Origin: Henckelia pumila
Lineage: Eukaryota > Streptophyta > Magnoliopsida > Lamiales > Gesneriaceae
Assembly: GCF_033568475.1 (NCBI RefSeq)
Contig: NC_133121.1
Coordinates: 136,798,364-136,862,363 of the forward strand
Direction of reading: 5' to 3'
DNA length: 64,000 nt
The position numbers were made by a program, and so were the translations under genes. This document shows positions 1 through 12,667 of this stretch, one piece after another (position 1 is the first letter of the stretch; each line of letters begins with the position of its first letter). Below the pieces are notes generated by a model that ran no database searches, was not told the DNA's origin, and saw nothing but the letters and a program-made list of their open reading frames with translations.

Positions 1-53
1 CTCTGGTCTTGTTTTAGTGCTGGCTTGTGTTGAATGCGCCGCTTGAAATGGCT

Positions 54-61
54 TATTTATA
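54..61 (-). promoter_or_regulatory. TATA box of a leftward gene outside the window
   Basis: The minus strand reads GGCTATAAATAAGCC here, a textbook plant TATA box. About 30 bases further along the minus strand is sequence suited to a transcription start and 5' leader (positions 1-25). The coding part would lie left of the window. A G-box lies about 170 bp upstream of it. This is inferred from motif and spacing only. Confidence 0.5.
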
Positions 62-226
62 GCCAAGAATAAAGAGGGAGCCCAGAAAATGACCTCCCAT
101 GCGGCGACACTTCCTCGCCAATTTTGCCAATCTAATATTATCTCAAATAATGCATTTCAAGTTCTCATTTATTAGTTATTATATTATATACTATAGTGAC
201 ATAATGACATTGTCATGGGACATTTT

Positions 227-232
227 CACGTG
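227..232. promoter_or_regulatory. G-box CACGTG
   Basis: The palindrome CACGTG lies within TTTTCACGTGTGGCACC. In plants this is the core site for bZIP and bHLH regulators. Its position about 170 bp upstream of the minus-strand TATA box at 54-61 fits a proximal promoter element, but a single hexamer is weak evidence. Confidence 0.35.
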
Positions 233-453
233 TGGCACCCAACTTGCGATAAGTTTTTTCCTTTTTTTTTTTTTTGAACGAAGTTTTTTCCTCTTTTTAA
301 ATAAAGAAAATTGTGATTGTTTCATTTAAATTAAAATTGTCACCATTATTTATGGTCACATGCCATCCTTTGAGGAGTGGATGAGGTTCCTAAATGGCTA
401 AATCCTAACTCATTATTGTAACATTTTTTAAAATATCCAATTGTTTTGGATGA

Positions 454-516
<63 letters not shown>
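454..516. repeat. (ATT)n microsatellite
   Basis: About 21 uninterrupted ATT units. Read as protein this gives a leucine run, which is an artefact of the repeat and not a gene. Confidence 0.97.
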
Positions 517-3500
517 CGTCGATGAAATTATTCCCTTTTTCTATCTCGAAAATTGATGTAGTTGAGTTTTATAGAGTGCCCCGTCTCTTTATGTCACCTT
601 TTTTATTTCATCATTTGCATTCCATTTTTTTTTACTCGATCGGATGACTCCTTGGGAATCTTGGATAGATTCACTTGGCACAAAATAATGTACTATACCT
701 TTTGTTTTCGGATATCAATATGGACTTAATAAAATCTTTTGAATTTTATTTTTTTTTTATTTTTTTTATGACGTAAGAACTCGCGGCCGTTACTTTTCGA
801 TGCGTATTGGATAAACCCCCACACTAACGCAATATCCTGCAAACTACGTTAATTTTTTTTTTTTTTTGAATTTTAGATATACGTTCAGCACGACAAAATT
901 GAATGTTTATAGTGTTGGAAAACTTTTTAAAAATGGTTGAGTTCTTGCTATCTCGAAATAATTTGGTCAAACGTAAACTCCACGCAAGTTTGAGTTAATA
1001 GAGTTACATAATATCACGATAACATCTAATTAACCTTAAAATTTATACAATCGTACTTACGCGTGAAAAATCCTACACAATCTTTCATGTTTAGCGCACC
1101 GACGTTCAATTTTAGTATGAAAGTGAACCATCTAAGAAATGGACACTTGAGTGCTATGGAATTTCCTTACCACAAGGAATATATATACCATCTCTTCTTG
1201 TTTTTAGATGCGGGTTGAAATTTGGACAATCCACATCATTTATGCGTTTACGAGATAATCTTCTGCAAAATTCAAGCGTTTATATATATATATATAATGT
1301 AAAGTCTTGTCGTTGGTTTTTTAGATTTCGTAAACACTGTTTTTGTATACAACATTATGATCAAATTAGCCGATAATTCGACACCTGTTTAAATTCGTGC
1401 AAATTACTTTTAAATCAATAGATACTTTCGAAACTGTCAAACAATTTGAAAGAGTGAGATGGATAGGCCAATCCTGATCCCAATTTTATTAAACTGTATA
1501 GTGTGTGTTGTCTATTAATCAGAACTAGATTCCATATGGAATACGAAATTTGTATGTTCTCCAACGTCCGATTTTTATTTTTATTTTTTCATATGGGGCC
1601 TACTAAAAGAATAAATCTTATTTATATATCCACTCGGATAGTCGGATGTACTCTCAAAGACAATGTCTTAGAGTAGAACCACATTAATATATTTGGTTTA
1701 TCCTATATCGAAAGTATTTCTCTTTATATTTCAATAACATTATATTACTTGAGTCTTCATATTTTTACGAAAGTTAACATATTTATTGGTGATCTAAAGG
1801 CTAGTATTTGACCACATCGTAAAAGTAAAAAATACTTCATGTTATCATGTATAATATAGAATAATCTTATTTAATATATAATTCCATTTCAAATGAAAAA
1901 AATTATTACTGTGTCATTTTTTTAGGGAGATAAAAGTCCATGTTTATAACGTATCCAGACATTCTGAAAAATATTTAGGAGAAATAAATTAGTGTCTAGT
2001 GAATATGATGTTTGCTTCAATATGTTTTTTTTATAAATTTTTTTTCCTATGGTAGACATCATATCCTGTCAATATGTGTTAATGATATATCCCTAATTTT
2101 ATATAATTATTCAAGACATCATATACTGGGATTATTGAATTAATAGGATAAGATTGAAATAAATAATGAAATGTTTGATTTGAATGATTAATATCAGGAT
2201 TGAAATAAGGATAAATTAAAAATTTACTTTTTTACCCTTATCATTATAAATAAAAAATTTAAATATTATATTAATTATTAAATTTCATTCATTTTAAATT
2301 CAAAACACAAAAAATAACTTAAAATATTAATTAAGTTTTGGGAAATAATAAATTAAAAATAATATAAATATGAATTTATTTGATAATTAAAATATTAATA
2401 AACATTTTGAATATTAATTTTTTTAAATAAAAATTAGTAAAAATTACAATATTATTGTTAAATAAATAATATATTAATAATTAATAATAAAATACGGTGA
2501 ATATTAATTATATTAATTATTAAATTTGTTATATTACAAATTATATTTATTTATTATTATATTAATTATTAATAATTAATATTAAAATATGGTGAATAGT
2601 ACTTCAATTAATTATTATATTCGTTATATTATAAATTATATTTATTTATTATTATATTAATTATTAAATTTTCACTATTTTCAAATTAAAAAAATAACGA
2701 AAATATTAATTAAAATTTATGAAACCATTAAATTTAATAATAATATAAATATTCATTTATTGGGAAATAGTAGTAATAATCTGAAAATTATTAATTAATA
2801 TATAAAATTTTAATTTTCATACTACAAAAATTACTGAGTATTAATTAATATATATAAAATTTAAATTTAATGTTAAATTAAAATAAAATTAAAATAGTAA
2901 TAATATTTTGAATATTAATTTTAATTTTAAATAAGGTTTAGTAACAATTAAAATATTATTGTTAAATAAATAATATACTATAATTATTATATCGTGAAAA
3001 AAATTAAAGTAATTATAAAATTAGTTATACGACAAATCACATTTAAATATTATTGAATTTGTTGAATTTTTAATTATTTTAAATTGTAGGGTATTATAGT
3101 AAAAAAAATTTGTCAAGCATAATCCATGCCAACCACAAGGTATTATTTAAACATCAAAAAGAGGATAATAGTTTCTACAGTACGGGCCGAGTGCGGGCTG
3201 GACGGGCCTGTAGAATATTTATCCTACCAACCAAATGCATGTATACCAAACACAATGATAATATATAATATTAAGATTTTTAGTGGTCCGACCTCATGAC
3301 ACCAATTACCTTTTACAAAAATACCCCTATCACCTTCAAAAATTAATATATTCATTTATAATTTTAAATAAAACTAGCAAATTATAGTTATCCTATCTCA
3401 TCTACTTTCAAAATTTCAAATACTCACATATTAAACAAATTACATATTTAATATTATGTTATCTAAATGATAAAAAAAATGTGAAACCACCTACGCCGAT

Positions 3501-5030
3501 CCAATTATTAAAGGCGCATGTAGAAATAATTCAAATGTATGTATTATATTGTACAATCAACGCGTGCAACGCTAACATTAACTACTAATTATAAATAATG
3601 GGTGTATATTTGCTTTCATTTTGGGAAAATTAAAAAAAAATCGTTTTTTATTTTTCGAAACTAACCAGTTAATATATTTCTGTGAATTCACATGGTGGTT
3701 ATTCTTTTTGTTAGTTTACTCCTACATTATCCAGACAACTAACGTTAGTTCCGAGGAAGTTGGACATGGTTTGTTGGCTACAAGATCTCTCTTCTTCATG
3801 ATTTTTTTTAAAACATTTTTGTCGTTATCTTTGCGTCAACTACTTGGTAATTGAAATCATTTTATTATGTATTTGAAAAAAAATAATTTTTATTTTCAAA
3901 ACAACAATAATAATAATTTTACTATATATTATCCCAAATATAATAAAATTTAATATCGATGGTTTTCTTCTTCTTCATCATCTTTTTTTTTTTTAAAAAA
4001 AAAAAAACTTTGATTGTTATCTTATCCATCACAAGTTCTTGATTTATTTATTGGCTTCGGCCGAATGGCGCACCATTAGCCATCGGTTGTTGGAGTGGAT
4101 CAGATACGTGTCCGGTTCCCGTTAAACCGGCCCTCCAGAAATGTGTCAAAAAACAAACTTTTTTTTTCCTGTTAATCGCACGATGACATATTATGTAGTT
4201 TCAAAAACAAAAAAAAAAACAATAATTGGTATGTCGTTGTGACAAAAGGGCAACCAATGTTGGTCCCCTGTATTGCCATTGTCTATTAGTCCGATAAATG
4301 CTATTTTTAAAAAAAAAAAAAAATTTAACTTGTACAATGAATGTTATACACATTGTCACACATTATAGTTGAAATAAACAAAATTATCCTAATTAAGATA
4401 TTTTTCAATTAAAGTGCATTCAAAATATTTTTGTAATTTCAAAAATAACGTATAATCGTGCATATAATATAACAAAACTTTGAGAAAAATATGACACAAA
4501 CTTTGCGATATATATACGTAACTATTTAAATACCACATCAAAATATTGGCTTATTAATTATTATTATTATTATTTTACCTTTTGGATTCAGAGCTCCATG
4601 GATAAAATCCCAAATTTACCAAAAAATAAAAAAAATTGCCTCACTTACTCCTTTTATTTATTCATTATTTATTTTTGTAACTTTAAATATACTGAAATAC
4701 TTAATATAAGGTATCTTCTTTTTTAAAAAAAGATAGTTAAAAACAACTTGATGTCTTGCTCAATAATTGAGTCGCGGGGCTCTTGCGCTTCCCAAAAAAT
4801 TTATAGATAAGCTCGGATGTTAGCATTGTCCTATTAAAATATCAGTGTACTCGCATGAAGTTTTTCAATGCAGAGCGATTAAATGTGAAGGCCTTCAAAA
4901 GGTTAAAGTCGTAAAGTCCCATCAAAGGGTTCAATTTTAATTTGATTACGAGATCGAGTTTATATAGTTTTATATGTCATATATGTCTAAGTCAATTTTG
5001 CACTATTGTATTTATATTAGAATAATTTCT
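517..5030. other. Gene-free AT-rich intergenic DNA
   Basis: No reading frame with protein character and no splice-linked exons were seen on either strand. From about 2,100 to 3,240 the sequence is extremely AT-rich, built from ATTAATTATTA-type words and local duplications. Poly-A and poly-T runs near 3,990 and 4,310 are probably decayed retroelement tails. Confidence 0.7.
2481..2672. repeat. Direct repeat, two AT-rich units of about 96 bp
   Basis: Two consecutive units share the landmarks AAAATAYGGTGAATA, then GTTATATTAYAAATTATATTTATT, a few bases apart from each other in both copies. They differ at scattered bases. It looks like an old local tandem duplication in intergenic DNA. Confidence 0.6.
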
Positions 5031-5033
5031 TCA

Positions 5034-5949
5034 AGTGGCCGAGTTACATGGACCCGAAAGAGTGCGATCGCCCCCTTCAAATTTTAAAAAAATTTAGTAC
5101 TATATATATAGATAGTGTTTGGGGGAGCTTTTGGAAAACACTTATCAGCTTTTCATTAACAAAATTTTCAAAAGATCTTCCAAACACTACCATAATATCT
5201 TTTTAAAATACAAATTTTAATTGTGCAATCTCCTCCTCAATAACAAAAGTTTCACCTCCATTTTGACTATCATGATAAACTTTGAATAATTAGCAGTAAA
5301 GACAGATTTGGAGATCACGACGAAATACTGAAAAAAAATATCATCTTAACTATTATCGTTTTGAAATATTTTATGAAGTGACAGATTTTCATCGATTTAA
5401 ACAATCACTTTAAGTGAGTGTACACAAATTTGTTGTTATGTATAGCATGTTTTGATTCATCAAATTCATTTTTTTTTTATTTACGATAAGAAAGGTTACT
5501 TCGATTTGCTCAGTTTTATCATTTGATTTTACTTTAATAGAGTTAGCGCATCTTGAGCACCAACACCATACTTTTATTTGAGATATTAGTAGCAATAAGT
5601 TTTTCTGATGTTGCAAAAATTAGCGAGATTGATAAAAAAAAATCGTCTAATAGAACAAAAATTATTTCATTTGACATATTTACTTTGAAAATTAGCATTA
5701 TTATATATCTGTTGTAACTGCAGTAGAGAGCTTTTTTTTAGTAATGAAAATTATTAAAATATCACTTCGTAATCGGTTGAAAAATGATTAAATAATATTT
5801 TGGTATCGTATGTAGTATTTTCAAACCATGCAATTTAGAAAAATGTATTGTAAAAAAACATATAAATTTAATATATGATATTTATTGTATATTTTTAAAA
5901 AATCTATTAAATTCGCCCCATCTGATCGAAAATTCTGGGTACGCCACTG
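5034..5949 (+). mobile_element. Degenerate hAT-like DNA transposon remnant
   Basis: The left edge reads AGTGGCCGAGTTACATGG and the right edge GGGTACGCCACTG, imperfect inverted ends with CACTG-type tips. Near 5,700-5,790, broken frames still resemble the C-terminal dimerisation segment of plant hAT transposases (roughly VTAVESFF-MKIIKISLRN), with frameshifts and stops. A second, differently decayed relative lies at 17,175-18,236. No functional transposase is possible. Confidence 0.55.
5113..5189. mobile_element. Short foldback MITE inside the hAT-like remnant
   Basis: Imperfect inverted repeat of about 77 bp: TAGTGTTTGGGGGAGCTTTT at the left pairs with AAAAGATCTTCCAAACACTA at the right. The related remnant at 17,175 lacks this segment at the corresponding place, which supports a later insertion. 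Confidence 0.5.
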
Positions 5950-6711
5950 ATTTCTTTTATAACTATGAACTCGATTATTTTCAAATGGTAGTTTCTCTAA
6001 ATAGAGTGAACACGAATATGGTATCTTATATTAATGACGATAATAATTAATCGCTCTCTCCATCTCAATTTGATCCGATTTATAACGTAATATAGTGAAA
6101 AGTAATATTTTTTACATAAAAATATATTTTATCATTGTTTGGACGGACCAGATCGAAAAAATATGTCCGATGAGACGATATCATATAAGTTTTTATAATT
6201 ATTTAATAGTTACACACCCCCATAATAACCATTTATGTGTTCAAATCACTTCAAATTTATATTAACCCAAAATTTAACATACTCTTCTTCAAGTTAGATA
6301 CTAAATTATCCTTGTTTTTCTAATTCCGCTCGCTCTCTTTTTCTCCCTCTAATTTTTTTTTTATCAAATTTAATCGACTATCAATTCTTTGTTAAATTAT
6401 CATTATAATTTTTTTGTCGCAAACATCATCTGCCCTTATAATTAGAAAAAAATAAAGTAAAATTAAACGTTTAATAAAATAAGGAAAAAAATATTATTAT
6501 CACTAAAACACGTAGGTATTTTGCTTTTTCATATTAAGAGGATGTTTGGTTAAAATTATAAGCTTTTCCAATTTATTTGACAATAATTTGGTCAAACAGC
6601 TCACAATCGGTTAAAATAAGTTGTTTTTAAAAAAACTAGGGTGACCTTATTTTTTTTAAAAAAAAGATCTTGTTTTAAAATTTTATTTCTTCAAAATAGT
6701 CATCTATATAT

Positions 6712-6752
<41 letters not shown>

Positions 6753-6910
6753 ATAGCTAAACTCATTAGAAAAACTACTTTTGGTCATTTTAATATATTT
6801 TCAAATTTACGTTTATCATTATTTTAACATATCCAATAATTAAAAGACAAAAAAATAATTTATCAATCAAAAACTTCTCACCTCCTCTCCCCACTATCCC
6901 ATTATCCTAA
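5950..6910. other. AT-rich intergenic DNA with a (TA)n tract
   Basis: No gene seen. A (TA)n run lies at about 6,703-6,750. It begins with TCTATATATTATATA after an A, which could be the 5' terminus of a plus-strand Helitron whose 3' end is at 10,047. That pairing is speculative. Confidence 0.5.
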
Positions 6911-7267
6911 CTAGTATTCCACCCGTGCGATGCACGGTGTGTTATTTTTATTAATTAGTTGTAAAAATTAGTAAGAATGAGTGTTTGAATAAATAATTAA
7001 AATACAAATAAATTAAGGTTGAGTTTGGATAAATTGATTTGAAATCTATCGATTTAATTTTATTTTCATTGTTTAGATAACTTGCACACAAAAAAAATTT
7101 CAAAGTCATTTTATATTTATTTACACCAATATTTTCATAACCGAACGCTGTTCAAACCGATCTTCTTTAAAAAAATATGGTCAAACCGATCGCACGTTAT
7201 AATTGAGTTAATCACAACGGATTTCAAATTCTTAGAATATTGGAATCATTTGAAATTCATTGTGGTT

Positions 7268-7790
7268 AGAGGGTGTTTGAGAGATCTTATAAGCTCTTTA
7301 AATTTTGTTTGGTAAATTTTTTTTTTTAAAAAAAACAGTTTATAAGATGTCGAAATAAGTTGTTTAACATCTTATAAGATGATTTTTTTTAAAAAAAAAT
7401 TGCTTCACCCCTACTTTTTTTAGAAATGTCTTATTTTAATATTTACTTCTCCATATTATCTTTGTATATTTTGTTAAATGTCCTCCACCCATTTTTCACA
7501 TTAGCCTAAAAAATTAAAAACCACCCATTTTTCGCATTAACATAATATAATAATAATAATTTTATTTTTAATATAGACATTTATGATAAAATTATAAAAT
7601 TATTTTTGTGTATATGTAATTACTTACATTACCTTTATAATATTATATTTTTTTGGTAATTTTGACAATAAAAAGATCTCACAATATTAAACATATCAAC
7701 AACTTTAAGTTGTTTAAAAGAAGTTCATCCAAACATCTTAAAAGTTTATTTTTTAAAAAATAATACCTAACTGTATAGACGCTCCTAGAA
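7268..7790. mobile_element. Possible Tourist-like MITE inside the Helitron
   Basis: The left part reads GGGTGTTTGAGAGATCTTATAAGC and the right part has CATCCAAACATCTTAAAAG, loosely inverted. Internal ATCTTATAAGAT words form further hairpins. The boundaries are poorly defined. Confidence 0.3.
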
Positions 7791-8080
7791 TAGCTTATAG
7801 ATGTTACAATAAGTTTGATACATGCAATACTTGTATTATATAAAACAATTAAAGAAATTTTTTTTTAAATGTTAAAATGAATTTTTTTTAGTTTTTAAAC
7901 TTTAAATACCAAGATAGAAAAATAAAATATAAAAAAATGCTAATATAATATATATCACGTAAAAATTTGATAAGATGATACAATAGTATAAAATGTTCTT
8001 ATATTACTATAATAAAAAAATAATAAAATATTATTTTATCATATTTATAATTTAATCATTACAATGTAATTATATCAAAA

Positions 8081-9440
8081 TAACCACCTTATTGAAAGTA
8101 AAAATTGAAATTTGTTTGATCATGAAAAAGATTATTTTAAATTTTGTTTAAACGCAATTATATTTTTTTTTCTGTAATTAGATTAAATAGTCTATCACTT
8201 GTAATATTGTCTTTTTTGAATCTCTGCTAGCAAAACAACGCACCAATTAAAAGTCACAAAAAAAATTATTTTTACTTTTTTTTAAATTCAATCATATTTT
8301 TATCTATATTTTAAAATATTTATATAAAATAGTCTTATCACTAATAATATCATCTATTTTTTAAAATATCTGCTACGTAGATCTATATATGCATCAAAAC
8401 AACCACTTTATTGAAATAAAAAATTAATTTTTTTTTGATAAATAAAAATACTATTTTAAATTTTGTTTAAAATTTTAAATTTTATCGTATTTATATATAT
8501 ATTTTAAATTTTTTAGATTAAATAGTCTATCACTAATAATATCATCTTATTTTTTTTTAAAAATAAGTATTATCATAATATGTAATTTTAAATTCAACCT
8601 TATCTTTATTTTTATTTTTAAATGAAATAATAATGTCTCTACTATCTTTAGAAAGAAATTTTGAGCAGACTTTAGTTTCAATTTTTAACAGATTTGTATG
8701 CTTTTGTATAGATAGATTATAAAAAAAATTCATAAATTGTTTATCCCACATAATATCATTTTTTTTTATATTTGTTGCGTATATATATATACATGGTCAA
8801 AACAACCACCCTATTAAAAATAAAAAATAAAATTTGTTTGATTACGAAAAATACTATTTAAATTTTTTTAAATACAATCGTATTTTTATATAAACTATTT
8901 AATCTAAAAATTTTACAATATCACTCATAATATCATCTTTGTTTTTGAATATGTGCTGCCCATATGTATATCTACATATAAGCAAAACAATCATCATATT
9001 AAAAACAAAAATTAAATTTTGTTTGATCACGAAAAATATTATTTTAAATTTTTTTAAAAGTTAATTGTATTTTTATCTATCATTTAAAAATTTTAAATTC
9101 AATAGTCTATGATTCATAATATCATTTTTTATATGTATATATGCTAAACAATCGTCTTATTAACCAAAAACTAAATTTTGTTTGATAATAAAAAATACTA
9201 TTTTAATTTTTATTTAAATTCAACCGTGTTTTAATCTATATTTTAAATAAAAAATTTAATTTTTTTCATTATGAAAAAACTATTTTAAATTTTTTTTTAA
9301 ATTTAATCGTAATGTTATCTGTATTTTAAAATCTTTAGATAAAAATGTCTGTCACTTGTAATATCATTTTTTTTCAATATTATCTTTATCTATAATTTTA
9401 AATTTAATATTATCTTTATTTGTATTTATGCATTTACTAT
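8081..9440. repeat. Degenerate tandem array inside the Helitron
   Basis: At least six diverged units of about 150-190 bp each carry the same ordered landmarks: AAACAACCACYTTATT, then TTTGATYACGAAAAATACTATT, then AATCGTATTTTTAT, then AATAGTCTATCAC and AATATCATCTT. Simple A/T runs vary in length between units. Internal tandem arrays of this sort are common in non-autonomous Helitrons. Confidence 0.65.
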
Positions 9441-9501
9441 TTTTTGAATGAAATTTTATGCGGAAAAATTATACTTTTCTTTTTTTAAAATATATTTTTC
9501 T

Positions 9502-9547
<46 letters not shown>

Positions 9548-9552
<5 letters not shown>

Positions 9553-9670
9553 TTGATATTTACACTCCATTTTGTGTTATCTACACTCCATTTTATGTGT
9601 AAAAAATATGTCCAATTTACTTACAAGTGGATTGCAAATAACACAAAATGGAGTGTAAATATCAACTCCC
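9548..9670. mobile_element. Foldback MITE in a (TA)n tract
   Basis: A nearly perfect inverted repeat of 33 bp with one mismatch: GRGAGTTGATATTTACACTCC... at the left and its complement ending ...AATATCAACTCCC at the right, enclosing about 57 bp. It is flanked on both sides by TATATATA, so the duplicated target (TA or longer) cannot be told from the microsatellite. The TA setting would suit a Tc1/mariner or Stowaway-type element, but the family is not established. Confidence 0.75.
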
Positions 9671-10014
9671 TATATATATATATATATGTAAATACATGAA
9701 AAAATAAAAAAATTCTTTTAGCATTGAAAAGATAATAAGGAAACAATTGTATTGTTGAATTGACAAGATTATCTTGGAAACGTGTATAAGCCTTATTTTG
9801 GCATATATCTTTTAATATTAAATCAATTATTTTTAATTTAAAAAAAAATTATTACAGCTTGTATTTCCTTTTTTAACCAAACATTTTGGCGGAAACTTTC
9901 TAATTTTGGCAACAACTCTGCTTTTATATAGATATATAGATTTATAATTACCACTATCTCTTTACTCATTATCCTAATTTATAAATAAATTTAAATTTAT
10001 AAAAATAAATTTTA

Positions 10015-10047
10015 TGCACATGCAACACATGTGCTTTGGTGTACTAG
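10015..10047 (+). mobile_element. Helitron 3' terminus, plus strand
   Basis: The hairpin GCACATGCAACACATGTGC is followed by TTTGGTGTACTAG|T, the standard Helitron 3' signature. The 5' end is not certain. One possibility is the TCTATATATT at about 6,703, which would make the minus-strand Helitron at 6,911-9,932 nested within this one. Confidence 0.5.
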
Positions 10048-10727
10048 TTCCATAAATCTCGTCATGTCATCCACTTATTAAATATAAAAAAATTTTAAAA
10101 ATGAAATTTATAAAGAATATCAATTTTTATAAATTAAAATATTAAATTTTTTTATTTTTTGTAATATAGTTTTAATAATTATGGTAAAAGTTTAAAATTA
10201 TTTTAAAATAACAATCATAATATTATAATTTTTTTGGTAATTTTAACAATAAAAAATTTTATGATATCAAACACATAAACATCTTTAATTCGTTTAAAAT
10301 ATGTTTTTATTAAGTATAATCAAACAATCTCTAAAAATTTATAAAAAAGAATTGACTGTATTAAATTCGGCACATGCACTAACGCACACATCTCCCTCCT
10401 CAGGAAATAATTAGAAATATACCTACATACTTTATTTCGTTTCTACGTATTTTCTCAAGAACTTTGCTTTGAAATCCCAGATATGACCTAAATATAAAAA
10501 TAACACCAAATTCATTTAAATTAATTTTTTTTTTTTAAAAATAAAGGTATGCAGAATTGCAGATTGCAAAGGAGTAATTAGCTTAAAAATCTACCAATAA
10601 AATAATATTCAAATCATAATTTTTTTAAATAATTTAGAATAAAATTATAAAATAATAGTCATACTTATATCTTATATTTTTTTTGAAGATACTTCAATCT
10701 GATAATAGTACACAAATATAATGAAGA

Positions 10728-10760
10728 CTAGCGATATAAGCACGCGCAGTTGTGTGTGTG
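10728..10760 (-). mobile_element. Helitron 3' terminus, minus strand
   Basis: On the minus strand a GC-rich imperfect hairpin (CACACACAACTGCGCGTGC) is followed by TTATATCGCTAG|T, ending at 10728. The body would extend rightwards, but I could not locate its 5' TC end. Confidence 0.4.
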
Positions 10761-10944
10761 ATATAATATATGATATTTTATGATTTTTTATTTATGAAAT
10801 AATATATTATTTAGTAGTTGAAAATTAGTTATTGGGATCAAGATAATATAAATTTAATATACTGCTATATTTAAAAAGGTAAAAGTTGATAAAAATGTGG
10901 ATAAAAGAATAAAATTGGAATATATTTTTGATTCGTCATGACAC

Positions 10945-11003
10945 TTCGATCTTTATATAACTTCGATCTTTATATAACACATGACACTTCGATCTTTATA
11001 TAA
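10945..11003. repeat. Triplicated CTTCGATCTTTATATAA motif
   Basis: Three copies of CTTCGATCTTTATATAA within about 60 bp; the outer two are preceded by CATGACA. It is probably a local duplication. Each unit contains a TATA-like word, but no gene follows. Confidence 0.75.
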
Positions 11004-11562
11004 CAGTGTAGATTATGCGTTTTTATCCAACCAATATTAATTGTAGGGCGATAAGTGGACGCAAAGTCCTCTGCATGTCCTTTTCTGACTCATGTTCGTT
11101 CATCTCACCAAACAAAACGTCATCTCTCAATTTAAAACTTTATTTATTTTGTTTTTTATATATTAAAAAAACATTGAGTTTTTTGATCAAAAACGTAATT
11201 TTATTTTCACCTCACAGGCTTCAAATTTTACCCTGTAAAAATATTCTTAGGATATTCGCTATTATTTTTTTATACATTAATGAACCATTTCATTTAATCA
11301 AATTTCTATTTATAAATTTACTAGTAATTTTTTATATTGCTTTTAAATTCTATTTAAATAGCTAAAAAAGGAATTATAGTTAGTTAAATTATTAATTCAG
11401 TTTATTTTGCCTATTCAGTATCGAGTAATATGATTAAAGAGCTAAAAACATGATTCTTATAGCGGTGTGGAGTCAAAGTTGGCTAATTCCGTTAAATTGG
11501 TTTGCCTCGCCTTATAAATTAGGTAAGGTCGGTTGACAAATTCTTAACCCACCAAAAGTTTA

Positions 11563-11692
11563 GGGTGTTCCGTCTAATAATGAGTTGTAGAGATTACGAA
11601 TCGGTCCACTCCAACCCACCGAGTTACGGGTGTTCCGTCTAATAATGGGTTGTAGAGATTACGGATCGGTCTACTCCAACCCATCGAGTTAC
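11563..11692. repeat. Tandem repeat, 2 x 65 bp
   Basis: Two head-to-tail 65-bp units begin GGGTGTTCCGTCTAATAATG and end GAGTTAC (11,563-11,627 and 11,628-11,692). Only a handful of bases differ, so the duplication is fairly recent. Confidence 0.9.
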
Positions 11693-12256
11693 TCATAAAT
11701 CAATCGGGTTGGTTCGCTCAATCATATGTTGAGTTGGTATTTTTACAATTCTCTTAAAAGACACGCCGATTGCTATCATATTTCGACAAATTTATTTTTA
11801 GCATTTACGCGTAAATAAAATCACGTTTTGATGTTTTTTAACTTGATATCTGGTTTTTCTTCCGCTCAATTTAATTAAAATCTCAAATATAGTGTCAATA
11901 TTTTCTGTCTAATACAAAATTATCATTTGATTTAAATAAATGGAGAGAAAAATATGTTCTCAAATAACGGTATATTTGTTATTTTATTGAAAAACCAATA
12001 TGATAATCAACTTATTTATCAAACACTCAACCGTAAATAAAAAAAATAGTTTTTCACTTTTATTTTCAATACTACCTATTTATAATTTTTCCATTTTTTC
12101 GTAATTTATAAGTTAATATTTTTTGTAAAAATAAAATCTTTTGCAAACATTTTCTAACAAAACTCGAAAGGTGATTCGATTTCACAGAAATAGAAATACT
12201 AATATTATTAAAATATTGTATTACAACTATTTAAAATTAATCAACATAAATTAACA

Positions 12257-12667
12257 GTGTGTTTGGATTTTGGAATCATGGAATTAGATCGAATTTGGTG
12301 TGATTTGGAATTGAAAATACATTTTCAGTGTTCGGCGACAAAATGAGATTTCAAATCGGATTGGTATTTGATGAGATTTCATTTAACTAAGAGAAATCCT
12401 AACAAAATTGGTTGGATTTCATCAGATTTCATGAGATTTGAATTTATAAAATAATAAAATTATTTTTAACAACAAATTTATATAGTTTACTTTTAAATTT
12501 TAAGTTTTCTTTATAATTTTCTTACAAAATATCATTTATCCAAATTTTATACCATCAAATTATCAAATTCTAAAATTTATTTGAACTTTTTGCCAAACAT
12601 CAAAATGGAATTCCAATTTTATAGATTTAAAATTCAATTTTAATTTCAATTCCAAATCCAAAGTATG
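12257..12667. mobile_element. Possible Tourist-like MITE
   Basis: The left end GTGTGTTTGGATTTTGGAAT and the right end AATTCCAAATCCAAAG are imperfectly inverted, and inner segments ATGAGATTTCA and AATTCCAATTTT also pair loosely. Ends of the type GTTTGGA...TCCAAA are common in plant PIF/Harbinger MITEs. Family and exact ends are uncertain. Confidence 0.35.

Larger units (their letters stand above)
6911..9932 (-). mobile_element. Non-autonomous Helitron, about 3 kb
   Basis: On the minus strand the element starts A|TCTATATAAAAGCAGAG (base 9932; an alternative TC start is at 9940). It ends with the hairpin CCGTGCATCGCACGG followed by a short spacer and CTAG|T (last base 6911). A TC start, a GC-rich hairpin about 10 bases before CTAG, and insertion between A and T are hallmarks of Helitrons. 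No Rep/helicase protein is encoded, so it would be mobilised in trans. The interior holds a degenerate array of units of 150-190 bp and at least one MITE. Confidence 0.6.

Noticed and set aside
441..647. Open frame with a long leucine run
   Set aside because: It is the (ATT)n microsatellite read in frame; there is no protein-like sequence outside it.
3475..3600. Helitron 3' end near ACGCGTGCAACGC...CTACTAATT
   Set aside because: The hairpin is too weak and the end is not CTAG|T.
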